NCBI RefSeq assembly: GCF_040869045.1
Contig: NC_090319.1
Location: 300,688,998-300,752,997 of the forward strand
Source of the DNA: Eurosta solidaginis
Taxonomy: Eukaryota > Arthropoda > Insecta > Diptera > Tephritidae
Direction of reading: 5' to 3'
Length of the DNA stretch: 64,000 nt
Positions 44,961 to 56,300 of this stretch are shown here, piece by piece. Within the stretch, counting starts at the first letter, position 1, and the number at the start of each line of letters is the position of its first letter. The translations under genes and the position numbers were made by a program. The notes beneath the pieces were generated by a model that did no database searches, had not been told where the DNA came from, and was given only the letters and a program-made list of their open reading frames with translations.

Positions 44961-45056
44961 TTCCTACATGGTTATTTTCCCTTATGTTGTCACCATAGCT
45001 CTCAACTGAGTATGTAATGTTCGGTTACACCCGAACTTAACCTTCCTTACTTGTTT

Positions 45057-46005
45057 TACATAACAATAATGATTGAATGTTAAGTGGCTCAACCTATCTA
45101 TTAGAACCAAAAATCTCCATCTGGTTTTATCAGAATGCTTCAACAAAGATGCAATATTGCATAGTATTCTCCCACCCGTGACGATGGAATATCCAAGATC
45201 TTGGCGGCTAAGTCTCTATCCCATCACAAATCCAAGGTCACGACTTTCGCTTTGCTTTCCCTTGCATTGTTTCTGAGTTTCCGTTTAAGGGCTATTAACA
45301 TTGTGTCGAAACTGAATCATGACGATAGCGAAACTTTCAGTTATATCTGCCATTGATATTAATATTTACATCAAAAACTATAAAAACGAACGCTACTAAA
45401 TATTTTATTTTATCTTTCCATTTTCAGATCGTATCAGCCGCAATGCCTTCAACAGCCTTTTTAAGGAATGTGCGACAAACTGTGTTTCTGTGCTTCTGTT
45501 TGTAAAATTGTTGTTAACCAACCAGCGCCTTGATAATGAATAAAGAGTAAATGAAAATTGCAAATATATATATAATACAAAAAAAAAAAATATTGCGATA
45601 ATAATATGCTATAGTGATTTGGATTAATATGCAAATTAAATGTTTTTGTGCCTTTCGCAGAATTTGCATTTTGAAAAATATGAAATGAAAAGACAGAATA
45701 CAATGAAAAAAAGGTTCGTCTTCGTTGTTCAGTTCACACACATATTCACAACACTTACAGGTGCAAGTTATCTTGATTAAATATTCTACTAAAAATAAAG
45801 TAGATCACAATACGATACAATGAAAAGTCAACAAATCATTTTTTTGTTGGTTTCGAAAACAAAGTAGTTACATTATAGTGCAAAATGTGTGTGCTTTAAG
45901 CATCAACTGAAGGGAACAGACTCTACAGTCTCAAAGTGATTCTAGAAAATTTGTGCAATGTGAAAAGAAAGAAATTTCTTTTTTTTTTTGGTGATTTTTC
46001 TGCAG
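45057..46005. other. Unassigned; possible intron or 5' flank of exon candidate
   Basis: No transposon signature recognised. The end (ttctttttttttttggtgatttttctgcag, a pyrimidine-rich stretch before AG at 46004-46005) looks like a 3' splice site. Confidence 0.4.
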
Positions 46006-46162
46006 TTGGTTATTTGTGATATGACTGCTATATATCACAAGAATGCATCCAGCGGGCGAAAAAAGGGGTCGCCCCAAAAATAAATACACAGCCGAAGCGC
46101 TCGAATCAATCAAACAGGATCTAACACGGTTTCAAGTACAGCGGGACAATGGTGGAGCTCAG
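46006..46162 (+). CDS. Candidate host exon with AT-hook-like motif
   Basis: A pyrimidine tract and CAG precede 46006; an ATG at 46043 opens 40 codons that end exactly at a strong donor, GCTCAG|GTGAGT (46162/46163). Translation has MHPAGEKRGRPKNKYTAEAL then a charged segment ending RDNGGAQ. RGRPK is the core of an AT-hook, a minor-groove DNA-binding motif. Base composition (balanced, GC-richer third positions) differs from the AT-rich surroundings, and no transposon edge overlaps it. An in-frame stop lies upstream at 46022-46024, so 46043 is the first possible start. The rest of the gene, if any, is outside recognisable range. I do not recognise the protein. Confidence 0.4.
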
Positions 46163-46267
46163 GTGAGTGGAAAGTCATTAAGAATAAGAATTAATTTCGA
46201 AGCGTTTTCCGTCATCCCTTACCAATTTTATTTTGGGGAATAACCGGCTTCGACGTTGTACTATCTT

Positions 46268-46376
46268 CAGTGGGATTCATGGCGTTTGCCAGCGCAATTT
46301 ATAGCTTCTCCAACCCAATTGTGAACCTCAACTAACCATGGCAAACCCTATTTATTTAGCAAGCGAGGCTTTGGCC
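46268..46376 (+). mobile_element. Family A SINE-like fragment, plus
   Basis: gccagcgcaatttatagctt, ctccaacccaattgtgaacc and gcaagcgaggctttggcc match the central family A body. Both ends are missing. Confidence 0.65.
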
Positions 46377-46504
46377 AATGCATTTTGTGATTCGACACAT
46401 GCATTTTGTGTATTGTTGAATTTATTCAGTCTATGATCACAAAGAATCTTACAGACGAGATATGAAAGTATTCGAAACTATTATTATTATTATTGTTATT
46501 TATT

Positions 46505-47405
46505 GCAGGGATGCACCTTAACGTTAAGCTAATTGTTTATCAAAAAATTTCCACCGTTTCCGCTGAAACACTTCGAAATATTATCGATAAAGAAATTATC
46601 AAGATAAATTGTATCTCGTTTTTAACCGAAACGAAAAGCTTTATTTAACGTTAAAAACGTTAACAAAAACGTGATACTTTATGTTTGAATTGTGCTGGCA
46701 ATGCTATAGCCATGGTGAAGCCTTAAGGTGGTAACAGCGAGCGGACATACACACAAACTCCATGTAATTTGTTTGTGTAATTCGTTGGTGGTAATGTCGA
46801 AAATACTCTGAGAAATGTTCGTACTGTCAAAGAGTATATATATATTAATAAGAGCCGTCAGAACGCATACTTTGACAAATTACTCGATGTTTTCTCAAGG
46901 TAGTCGTTAGTTTTTTTGTCAGATGTATTTATAAAAACGCCTTCTATACATTTTCGTGGGGTATTTGTGTTTATTTTATTGATTGTATTAAATTAATAAT
47001 TCTCTTTCCAAAAATAGTAATTATGCAAAGTCACTTCACCGCATAAATATATAGGACGCAGTTAAAGAAAACTAAACAAAACTTCCTTGACAATCACATT
47101 CGATATGACAGGGTTGCTTTGGCTACAACAAAAGTATCGAGTGACGCCTCTTTGGTACTGTCAAAATTCATGAAAAGTTGCAATCAGCTTAGCTAATGCT
47201 TTCACTTTTAATTACTCCGCCATCAATCAGCTTTGCCAGCATAGTTTGAAATTAATAATCAACATAACCGATTTGATTTCGTTTTGATATGGCAGAAAAC
47301 GAAACAAAATCATTTCGTTAATTTGACGTTCTTAACGTTAATAAACGAAACGAAATGACTTTGTTTTGTTTATTAACGTTAATTATCGTAACTAAATGAT
47401 ATCGG
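46505..47405. other. Region with repeated AACGTT palindromes
   Basis: ttaacgttaa-type palindromes recur at about 46517-46527, 46655-46672 and, clustered, at 47330-47390. Opposite ends (accttaacgttaagc and the complement of ttcgttggttaaaggt) are weakly inverted. It may be a decayed DNA transposon, but I cannot prove ends or a TSD. Confidence 0.3.
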
Positions 47406-47417
47406 TTCGTTGGTTAA

Positions 47418-47863
47418 AGGTAAGGCCACATTAGGCTGCACTACACAGCACTGCACTGCACTACAAAATATTCTTTGCATATATTCTTATGAGGCAATTC
47501 ACACCTAGCGTCAGCAGCACTGCGCGACCCGGCAAAAAAGCCGCGTTGGGAAGTGTCGTGCAGTGCTGCTGCCGCTAGGTGTGAATTGCCTCATAAGAAT
47601 GCATGCAAAGAATTTTGCACCATCTTTTTTCAATCTAGGAAAAAGAGTGTGGAACTCTCCTTCCTCATATCTTGAGGATGAAATGTCGTGCAATGAAATA
47701 ATTACAGCTTCAAAAACTGTGTCGTCCATTTTGCAAACAAAAATAAACACAAACTTTTGCCGCAATGTGTCGCTCGATTGCCGCTTAATGTGAATTGCCA
47801 AAATATGTCGTACTGTGAGGCGCCGCTGCCGCTACGTGTCGCGCAGCGTAATGTGCGCGTACC
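47418..47863. mobile_element. TIR element with TTAA flanks (MITE)
   Basis: Ends aggtaaggccacattaggct and the complement of gcagcgtaatgtgcgcgtacc are imperfect inverted repeats, flanked by TTAA (47414-47417 and 47864-47867), as for piggyBac-like elements. Inside, 47471-47523 and 47557-47612 form a second strong inverted pair (ttcttatgaggcaattcaca... ) about 53 bp long. No transposase frame. Confidence 0.55.
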
Positions 47864-47894
47864 TTAAGCATGCCTGATTTATTGTTAAAATATA

Positions 47895-49027
47895 ACAAGT
47901 AAAGGTGCCTAAGTTCGGGTGTAGCCGAACATTATGTACTCAGCGCGAGCTTCAATTGTACATTTCATTTCAGATAAATAACTTTTCTACATAACACGTG
48001 GCACTGCCCGCTTAAAAAAAATGTCTCCCCATTTCCTCTTACAATAAAACTTGATAAGTGAAATATAATTGATTCTTAAAAATTGTTTGCTAAGTTATAG
48101 CTTATTATTTTCGTTTACGACCCTCTTAAAAATCTTTTATATAAAAGTGGGCGTGGTCTTTAACCGATCTCGTCCATTTTTACTAGAAATATTTTCTGCT
48201 ATAAGGACAATTCCATTAAGATATGTTAATTTTTCTTTGAGTTATGGCTTCCGAAACATAGAAAATTGCTTAGTCATAAAAGGGGCGGTGCCACACCCGT
48301 TTTCAAAAATTTTAGTGTTTTCCAATTTAATGTTATAATTCAATTTAGAAAGTAAAATTCTATTGATACAAAGCTCTTTTTTGCAAAGATATAACTTATT
48401 TTATTCGTCTACGACCCTTTTAAAAATCTTTTATATAAAAGTGGGCGTGGTACTTAACCGATTTCGTTAATTTTTCTTCAAAGCATTCCTCATAGTAAAG
48501 GCAACCTCTCTGCCGAATTTTGTTACGATATGTTTAACGATTTTTGATTCATGATTAATAATATTTGTAAAATTGATTTTATCACAAGTTGGCGGTGCCA
48601 CGCCCGTTTTAAAAAAGTTTCCAAATTTTTATCAAGAGCCCAATATCAGTCCATATGTCAAATTTCAAAATTCTAGGTGTATTATTTACTAGATAATCAG
48701 GTTTTTTTGTGTTTTCCAAAATATATATATAAAAAGTGGGCGTGGTTATCATCCTATTTCGCTCATTTTCAATACCAATCCATTCTGGGTCCAGATAAGC
48801 TCGTGTAAAAAATTTGGTGAAGATATCTCAATATTTACTCAAGTTATCGTGTTAACGGACAGATGGACGGACGGACGGACGGAATGACATGGCTCAATCA
48901 AATTTTTTTCGATACTGATGATTTTGATATCTATGATTGTCTATATCTATCTCGATTCCTTTATACCTGTGCAACCAACCGTTATCCAAAGTTAATATAC
49001 TCTGTGTGCAAAGCACGCTGAGTATAA
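47895..49027 (-). mobile_element. DINE-1-like element, copy E
   Basis: Starts aacaagtaaaggtgcctaag with the hairpin GTTCGG...CCGAAC (one loop change), ends ...tgcaaagcacgctgagtata. Interior: gtgggcgtggtctttaaccg, ggggcggtgccacacccg, and a GGAC run (complement of (GTCY)n) at about 48857-48884. Uninterrupted, no minisatellite. Confidence 0.8.
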
Positions 49028-49146
49028 TTACAAATTAACCTAATTTGTCTGCACTAGCTACCAGGGCTATCGGCTTAAACAGGTTTAAAGTTTGATTGAT
49101 GGTATCACGGATAGTATAACGTATTAGGTATTAAATGTTTAGTTCC

Positions 49147-49640
49147 TTAAAAAAATGTAGACATTCTTATAATATTCTGTTCAGAAGGAACAGATAGAAT
49201 ATGGATTGGGTCTGAGTCTTCGACTGTTGACGAAAGTATGGCGGATAGGGCGGGACAAAGGCACGATTTGAAAACAATTTTTGCTGCATTGTCAGCGTTT
49301 TGATTTCCGGTTATGCCCGAATGTCCAGGGATCCACATTAGTTTCGTGTATGATGTAGTTTTAACTAACAGTTGTTGCGGGTGGAATACTGGGCCATCCT
49401 GTCATTGTATGTTTTTCGCAGCGTTAAACACTGATTGACTATAGGTGCATATTAAGGTCTTTTGCTTACTTTTCCCGAGATTTAGCGCTCAGAATATGTC
49501 ATTCAATTCATCGTCTAATATGTTAGCGTAATCCGTAAGTATTCCGTGGGAAAGGTTTTTCCATCTTCGTTCGTAACTGCGAATGCACTGCCATGGCTTT
49601 GTTTGCTGATGCCATCTGTGAACAGTAGGTTACAGCCGCT
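49147..49640 (-). pseudogene. I-clade-type LINE RNase H remnant, minus
   Basis: Minus-strand residues include FTDGI (start of RNase H), SQSVFNAAKN, and LMWIPGHSGITGNQNADNAA (the conserved WxPGHxG...N..AD..A end of RNase H). RNase H removes the RNA template after first-strand synthesis. Several stops. Confidence 0.7.
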
Positions 49641-49919
49641 CTCTTTCAGCGGGCTTACTATTCCAATGAAGGCTTGCTTATATAAAGCACTGTTGGTGCC
49701 TTGTTTCTTTAGTGAACTAAATAATCAACTTATAACTACATGAAAAACGTGCAGACAAGTTGTCTCATCGCCTGGGGGATATCCGGTATATCTTTGAGAA
49801 GATTAAAGACAATATATCTATGCTAGATTTAAATTGTTCCAAATTGCATCTGCTTAGAATGATAAATTCGCTGAGAAACTTTTCATGGCCGATATACACT
49901 AGAAGCGCTTGCCAAATCA

Positions 49920-50215
49920 GGAAGAGCTTATTATTATTATTATTAATTTGTATAATCTTGTAGACCTAAATTATTTGTATATCTATGAGATCATTATCTA
50001 AAAGGTAGTGCTTTACAGTAGTTATACAGTAGTTTCTTAAATTCATTGATGTTTTGGCATTGTTTTATTTCAATTGGAAGATCGTAGAATATATTTTTCT
50101 TGTCTAACTCCGATCGTACTGCTGGCAGGCGAAAGTTGTTTCTGTTTCTTGTTTGGTAATCGTGAACCTCGTTGTTGTATATCAGTCGGTCATTTAGATA
50201 TTTCGGCTGAGAATA
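49920..50215 (-). pseudogene. CR1-like LINE C-terminal fragment with (AAT)n tail
   Basis: On the minus strand: DRLIYNNEVHDYQTRNRNNF, RLPAVRSELDKKNIFYDLP, INEFKKLLYNYC, then a tail of (AAT)n (plus-strand ttattattattatta at 49929-49945). C-terminal part only. Confidence 0.75.
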
Positions 50216-50900
50216 TATGTGGGAGAATATAGTTCGATATGCCTACCAAGGATCTAACGAAAGTGAGTTTACCGGAACTTTAATCGGAACTTATAACTTG
50301 TTACAAGATAGGCATTTCTAGTTTGAAATAGAAGAATAATTCGTAATTAATCAGAAGCTCCTTCGTATCAGAATCCTGTATCAGGTCATGTTGGATCTAT
50401 TTTACTCCGATATTGTCTTCCTGATTCCGTCGACATGATTTAGGGACAATTTAATGACATTGTTTATAAAACAACTTAGTTACTATTTCAGAATTATTTT
50501 CGGGATCAATCCGAGACTTTTCTGTTGTGCCGTCAATTCAGCAACAAAAAATTTATTTAATCAACCTTAAATAAACGGCGTGTGACTGCCGCTGCAGATA
50601 AAGCTAAGTTTATAGGAGTAATCCTGGATCTAGTTTTAAAGCAAAAAATTATTCTGCAACAAAAAAATTCCGAATAAAACCGATTCCGAGGATGGACAAA
50701 TCCTCCGAAGTACGTTCGCCCATGGGTGACTCGATGGTGTCACCGCGTCTACACTCATGTAGCGGTGGAATTTTGTCCAGTTTATTAAAACTTACCGCAT
50801 GCACAGTGACCAGAAGCTTCCAGGCCACCTCGATCGCATAGCAATAGAACTTAAGGCTGCAATAGCGGCTTGGTTCGCAGAGTAGACACTGATGTGATAG
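50216..50900. other. No recognisable feature
   Basis: No conserved coding or transposon end found. Confidence 0.45.
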
Positions 50901-50914
50901 ATAGAGCTTCTAAC

Positions 50915-51694
50915 TACCATTTACAAAGCAATTGGCCTGCCGATTGCATGCTACCCGTCCCCGATATGGTCGCCAAGCCTAAAGGATACCCACTGGAAGA
51001 AAATTGGCCTGCCAAAATACTGCTTTCAGCACCGCTACGGGCTGTGTTCTTATGTCCCCAGAACACCACCTACGCAATGAGGTGGGAGTACTTCCCATTA
51101 GGGAGAGAAATGAAATGCTGAAGAAACAGTTTCCGTTTAATACCCAGAAACCTGGCCATCCCAACAGACATCTGATTGATGAGGCTACACCTCCCAGGGG
51201 CTTAAGGGGTAATCTCCGTAAGCATTATGAGGAAATACGGCACCTGAGAACACAGCCGCATGAAGCAAAAAAGCACAAGCAGGTCCTCAGTGATATCCAC
51301 AAACAGGCGTCTGACCTCTATGTCAGGAATTGCCCGGCGAATCCAGTTTTTAAAGAAAAATATACAGAACTCGTAGAAGAGGAACGCACTCGCCCCAGGG
51401 AAACGCGCGTCACTCTAGCTCAACTTCGATCTGAATACTGTAACAGGTTAAACTCTTACCTATCCAGAATCAACCCCGACATACAAAATGTATGACCTGC
51501 TTGCAATGTGTCCCCATATGACAGCAAACATCTCTTCCATTGTAATGTGGAAACAACGCCTCTAACACCCCTCTCACTATGGTCCACCCTTGTTGAATCT
51601 GCAAGTTTCCTTGGACTCCCGTTAGAGGACATTAATGGCACTTTGTGATCGGTCGAATCTTTTGGATGGGGCGAAGCACTGCTACAGCAACAAC
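50915..51694 (+). pseudogene. Jockey-type LINE, 5'-truncated, 14-bp TSD
   Basis: Flanked by the perfect 14-bp direct repeat atagagcttctaac (50901-50914, 51695-51708). Contains LMSPEHHLRNE, KPGHPNRHLIDEATPPRGLR, KHYEEIRHLRTQPHEAKKHK and RVTLAQLRSEYCNRLNSYLS. A TGA follows at about 51493, then the zinc-knuckle segment, 3' UTR (ggatggggcgaagcactgc) and a CAA-rich tail at 51682-51694. Best-preserved C-terminal copy in the window. Confidence 0.85.
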
Positions 51695-51839
51695 ATAGAG
51701 CTTCTAACCGAAAGCCTCCCACAAACCTTCGCTTCCAACTTCGGGTCATCCATGCCTCAATTAACTAGTCCACTGTCCCAGATGATTCCACTCAAACGTA
51801 TGTTCAGAAAGGCAATCAATGCCAAAGTGGGCGTTTTTC

Positions 51840-52160
51840 AATAAAGTTACTGATACCAAGAGCGCACTCCTTTGTACCGATACCAAACCAGCGCCTCATA
51901 GAGCAGATTGGAATTAGGATTGACCATCTCATAAAGTCCTTGTCGAGAGTCCCTGGCTCTGTCGATGGCTCCCTACTGTCTTCTGTCCAATATAGTCCCT
52001 AGATAGTTAACACTATCAACAAATACTAGCCCACCCCCACATCGGGGGGTGTAGTGAAAGGTATGATTTTGTGCATATCTCTCGTAAAGAGAACCAGATC
52101 CGTTTCGCCAGGGTTGACAGCCATTCATACTCTCTATGTAGTATATGGGCTAGTTTAATC
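51840..52160 (-). pseudogene. I/R1-type LINE RT fragment, minus
   Basis: Minus-strand residues: VNPGETDLVLFTRDMHKIIP, SVDSVNYLGTILD. An N(P)xKTDLVLF...YLGxxLD series marks the RT palm-thumb boundary in I/R1-type LINEs. Frameshifts present. Confidence 0.6.
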
Positions 52161-52164
52161 CATC

Positions 52165-52350
52165 AGGACCATCAGTCCTCGCCGGATATTGATCCGGTAC
52201 GTTTTGGAAAATAGCACCATTAAAGCACCTACTCGGCCATCGCGAGAACTCTTTGATATGACCACGTTGAACCTTCTAGGTCATCTTGAGGTCGCCAGAG
52301 TATCGCCTACTTAATAAACAGGATTTGCCGTGGGTAGGTAAGCTGGACAA
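52165..52350 (-). mobile_element. Family A SINE-like fragment, minus
   Basis: gccggatattgatccggtac, caccattaaagcacctactc, gagaactctttgatatgacc and aacaggatttgccgtgggta in order match the minus-strand body. Ends lost. Confidence 0.65.
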
Positions 52351-52754
52351 TTTGGACAGGTTTGGCCCATCCATCAGACTACTCAATACGTTCTGAGATA
52401 TGACATACTTTTAGTCAGGTTTTATGAGCATTCCTTATTGAGATATCACATCATTGAAGGCATTAAATTTTTTCCACTGTGTATTCAAGTACATATTATG
52501 CAAAACCTGATATCTATCACGTCCTTCTTATGAATATTTTATGAGGATTGCTGTAAAATATATACCGAGTCAAATTACAATATGTCAGCCGTATAAGGCA
52601 AGGAACTAAATTGTACATCACATTCATACACGTACAATTGCCTTATGTGCGTACGCAAATGATTGCCACTATGTCTATTTCTGACGCTAGCCGCAATCTT
52701 GTGTAAACGAGTTGCAAAACCAAACAAAAAATAACCGCGTACATACTCCCTACA
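52351..52754. other. No recognisable feature
   Basis: AT-rich; nothing assigned. Confidence 0.4.
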
Positions 52755-52870
52755 TGCCTAGAAGGCTAAATATTGCCGGGATTAATGGTGCTTGTTACCG
52801 GAACGTACCGGATCTATATCCGGCAAAGGAACATCAGCATCGTTAACACTATCCAAAGCCTTCTGAGCAT
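52755..52870 (+). mobile_element. Family A SINE-like 3' fragment, plus
   Basis: gccgggattaatggtgcttg, ccggaacgtaccggatctat and gcatcgttaacactatccaa match the 3' half. The final hairpin and tail are gone. Confidence 0.6.
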
Positions 52871-53351
52871 ATTCAAACCCAGCTGATTTTGAGTGAAACA
52901 TTTTCTTAAAACATTAGTTTTTTTTTTAGTATTTTCCCGTGTTTTTGCAACTGAATTGCAAAAGATTTCGCCTATTGTTGTCACTCCTTGTAATCGTATT
53001 GAAATTAATATTTAGAATTAGAAATACACTTTCGATAATGGCAAATTTGAAAATAAGATGATGCGGGTGGAGGGGAATTGTTGGTTATCATTGTTGCCAC
53101 ATTCAATCGGTCGCATTAGGCGTCATTCATAAAAAGTGCATACGACTGTACAAGTAGTATGATTATCCCAGTAGAAAATGGGAGGACTTATAAGCACTTA
53201 GAGAAGCTGCTCTCTCTTCTTCTTATCGAAGTTGGTTTAATGATGATCTATATGAGCATTACTTATGTATGTAGATATCAACATAATAACCATTTCGCCT
53301 TGAGTCACAAAGTTTAAGTTGATAACTAGAATACTCAAATCTCATGCGTTC
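52871..53351. other. No recognisable feature
   Basis: No transposon edge or coding signal found. Confidence 0.4.
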
Positions 53352-56300
53352 TTTTTATACTCAGTTGAGCAGAGCTCACAGAGTATATTAAGTTTGATTG
53401 GATAACGGTTGGTTGTACAGGTATAAAGGAATCGAGATAGATATAGACTTCCATATATCAAAATCATCAGGATCGAAAAAAAATTTGATTGAGCCATGTC
53501 CGTCCGTCCGTCCGTTAACACGATAACTTGAGTAAATGTTGAGGTATCTTGACGAAATTTGGTATGTATGTTCCTGAGCACTCATCTCAGATCGCTATTT
53601 AAAATGAACGATATCGGACTATAACCACGCCCACTTTTTCGATATCGAAAATTTCGAAAAACAAAAAGTGCTATAATTCATCACCAAAGACAAATAAAGC
53701 GATGAAACTTTGTAGGTGAGTTGAACTTATGACGCAGAATAGAAAATTAGTAAAATTTTGTACAATGGACGTGGCACCGCCTACTTTTAAAAGAAGTAAT
53801 TTAAAACTTTTGCAAGCTGTAATTTGGCAGTCGTTGAAGATATCATGATGAAATTTGGCAGGAATGTTACTCCTATTACTATATGTACGCTTAATAAAAA
53901 TTAGCAAAATCGGAGATGGACCACGCCCACTTTAAAACAAAAAATTTTTTTTAAAGTAAAATTTTAACAAAAAATTTAATATCTTTACAGTATATATGTA
54001 AATTATGTCAACATTCAACTCCAGTAATGATATGGTGCAACAAAATACAAAAATAAAAGAAAATTTCAAAATGGGCGTGGCTCCGCCCTTTTTCATTTAA
54101 TTTGTCTAGGATACTTTTAATGCCATAAGTCGAACAAAAATTTACCAATCCTTTTGAAATTTGGTAGGGGCATAGATTTTATGCCGTTAACTGTTTCTGT
54201 GAAAATGGGCGAAATCGGTTGATGCCACGCCCAGTTTTTATACACAGTCGTCCGTCTGTCCTTCCGCATGGCCGTTAACACGATAACTTGAGCAAAAATC
54301 GACATATCTTTACTGAACTTAGTTCACGTACTTATCTGACCTCACTTTATCTTGGTATAAAAAATGAACGAAATCCGACTATGACCACGCCCACTTTTTC
54401 GATGTCCAAAATTACGAAAAATGAAAAATAATGCCATAATTCTATACCAAATACGAAAAAAGGGATGAAACATGGTAAGGTAATTGGATTGGTTTATTGA
54501 CGCGAAATATAACTTTAGAAAAAACTTTGTAAAATGGTTGTGACACCTACCATATTAAGTAGAAGAAAATGGAAAAGTTCTGCAGGGCGGAATAAAAAAC
54601 CCTTGAAATCTTGCCAGGTATTACATGTATCCAACATATGATGTTCTGGGTTACCCTGATCCACATTTTGGTCGATATCTCGAAAAAGCCTTCAAATATA
54701 CAACTACCACCACTCCCTTTTAAAACTCTCATTAAATCCTTTAATTTGATACCAATATCGTACAAACACATTCTAGAGTCACCCCTGGTCCACCTTTATG
54801 GAGATATCTCGAAAAGGCGTCCACCTATAGAACTAAACCCCACGCCCTTTTAAAATACTCATTAACACCTTTCATTTGATACCCATATCATACAAACAAA
54901 GTCTAGAGTCACCCCTGGTCCACCTTTATTGCGATACCTCGAAAAGGCGTCCACCTATAGAACTAAGGCCCACTCCCTTTTAAAATACTCATTAACACCT
55001 TTCGTTTGATACCCATATTGTACAAACGCATTCTAGAGTCACCCCTGGTACACCATTATGGCGATATCTCGAAAAGGCGACCACCTATAGAACGAAGGCT
55101 TACTCCCTTTTAAAAATACTCATTAACACCTTTCATTTGATACCCATTTCATACAAACAAAGTCTAGAGTCACCCCTGGTCCACCTTTATTGCGATACCT
55201 CGAAAAGGCGTCCACCTATAGAACTAAGGCCCACTCCCTTTTAAAATACTCATTAACACCTTTCGTTTGATACCCATATTGTACAAACGCATTCTAGAGT
55301 CACCCCTGGTCCACATTTATGGCGATATCTCGCAAAGGCGACCACCTATACAACTACCACCACTCCCTTTTAAAACCCTCATTAATACCTTTAATTTGAT
55401 ACCCATATCGTACAAACAAATTCTAGGGTCACCCCTGGTCCACCTTTATGGCGATATCTCGAAGCGGCGTCCACCTATGGAACTAAGGATTACTCCCTTT
55501 TAAAATACTCATTAGAATCTTTCATTTGATACCCATATCGTACAAACAAATTCCAAAGTCACCCCTGGTCCACCTTTATGGCGATATTTCGAAACGGCGT
55601 CCACCTATAGAAATAAGGCCCACTCCATTTTAAAATACTCATTAACGCCTTTCGTTTGATACCCATATTGTACAAACGCATTCTAGAGTCACCCCTGGTC
55701 CACCTTTAAAGCGATATTTCGAAACGGCGTCCACCTATAGAACTAAGGCCCACTCCATTTTAAAATACTCATTAACACCTTTCGTTTGATACCCATATTG
55801 TACAAACGTATTCTAGAGTCACCCCTGGTCCACCTTTATGGCGATATCTCGAAAAGGCGACCACCTATACAACTACCACCACTCCCTTTTAAAACCCTCA
55901 TTAATACCTTTAATTTGATACCCATATCGTACAAACAAATTCTAGGGTCACCCCTGGTCCACCTTTATGGCGATATCTCGAAACGGCGTCCACCTATGGA
56001 ACTAAGGATTACTCCCTTTTAAAATACTCATTAAAGCCTTTCATTTGATACCCATATTGTACAAACGCATTCTAGAGTCACCCCTGGTCCCCCTTTATGG
56101 CGATATCTCGAAAAGGCGACCACCTATGCAACTACCACCACTCCCTTTTAAAACTCTCATTAATACCTTTAATTTGATACCCATATCGTACAAACACATT
56201 CTAGAGTCTCCCCTGGTCCACCTTTATGGCCATATTTCGAAACGACGTCCACCTATAGAACTAAGGCCCACTCTATTTTAAAATACTCATTAACACCTTT

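Larger units (their letters stand above)
29491..45056 (+). mobile_element. DINE-1-like element, copy D, satellite-expanded and multiply nested
   Basis: Left end tttatactcagttgagcaga; right end ...tgttcggttacacccgaact taaccttccttacttg with the GTTCGG/CCGAAC hairpin. The left part (29491-30780) carries ttggataacggttggttgta, a short (GTCY) run (gctccgtccgtccgtt, 29627-29642) and several accacgcccactttt motifs. The centre is a ~130-bp minisatellite (30790-34797, resuming 44691-44960). A 9.9-kb LTR retrotransposon sits inside the array. Without it the element is about 5.7 kb, longer than sister copy F (4.05 kb), through satellite expansion. Helentron-type assignment rests on established DINE-1 structure. 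Confidence 0.8.

Noticed and set aside
49855..49920. Family B SINE fragment (gctgagaaacttttcatggc...gcttgccaa)
   Set aside because: Too short and diverged to call with confidence.
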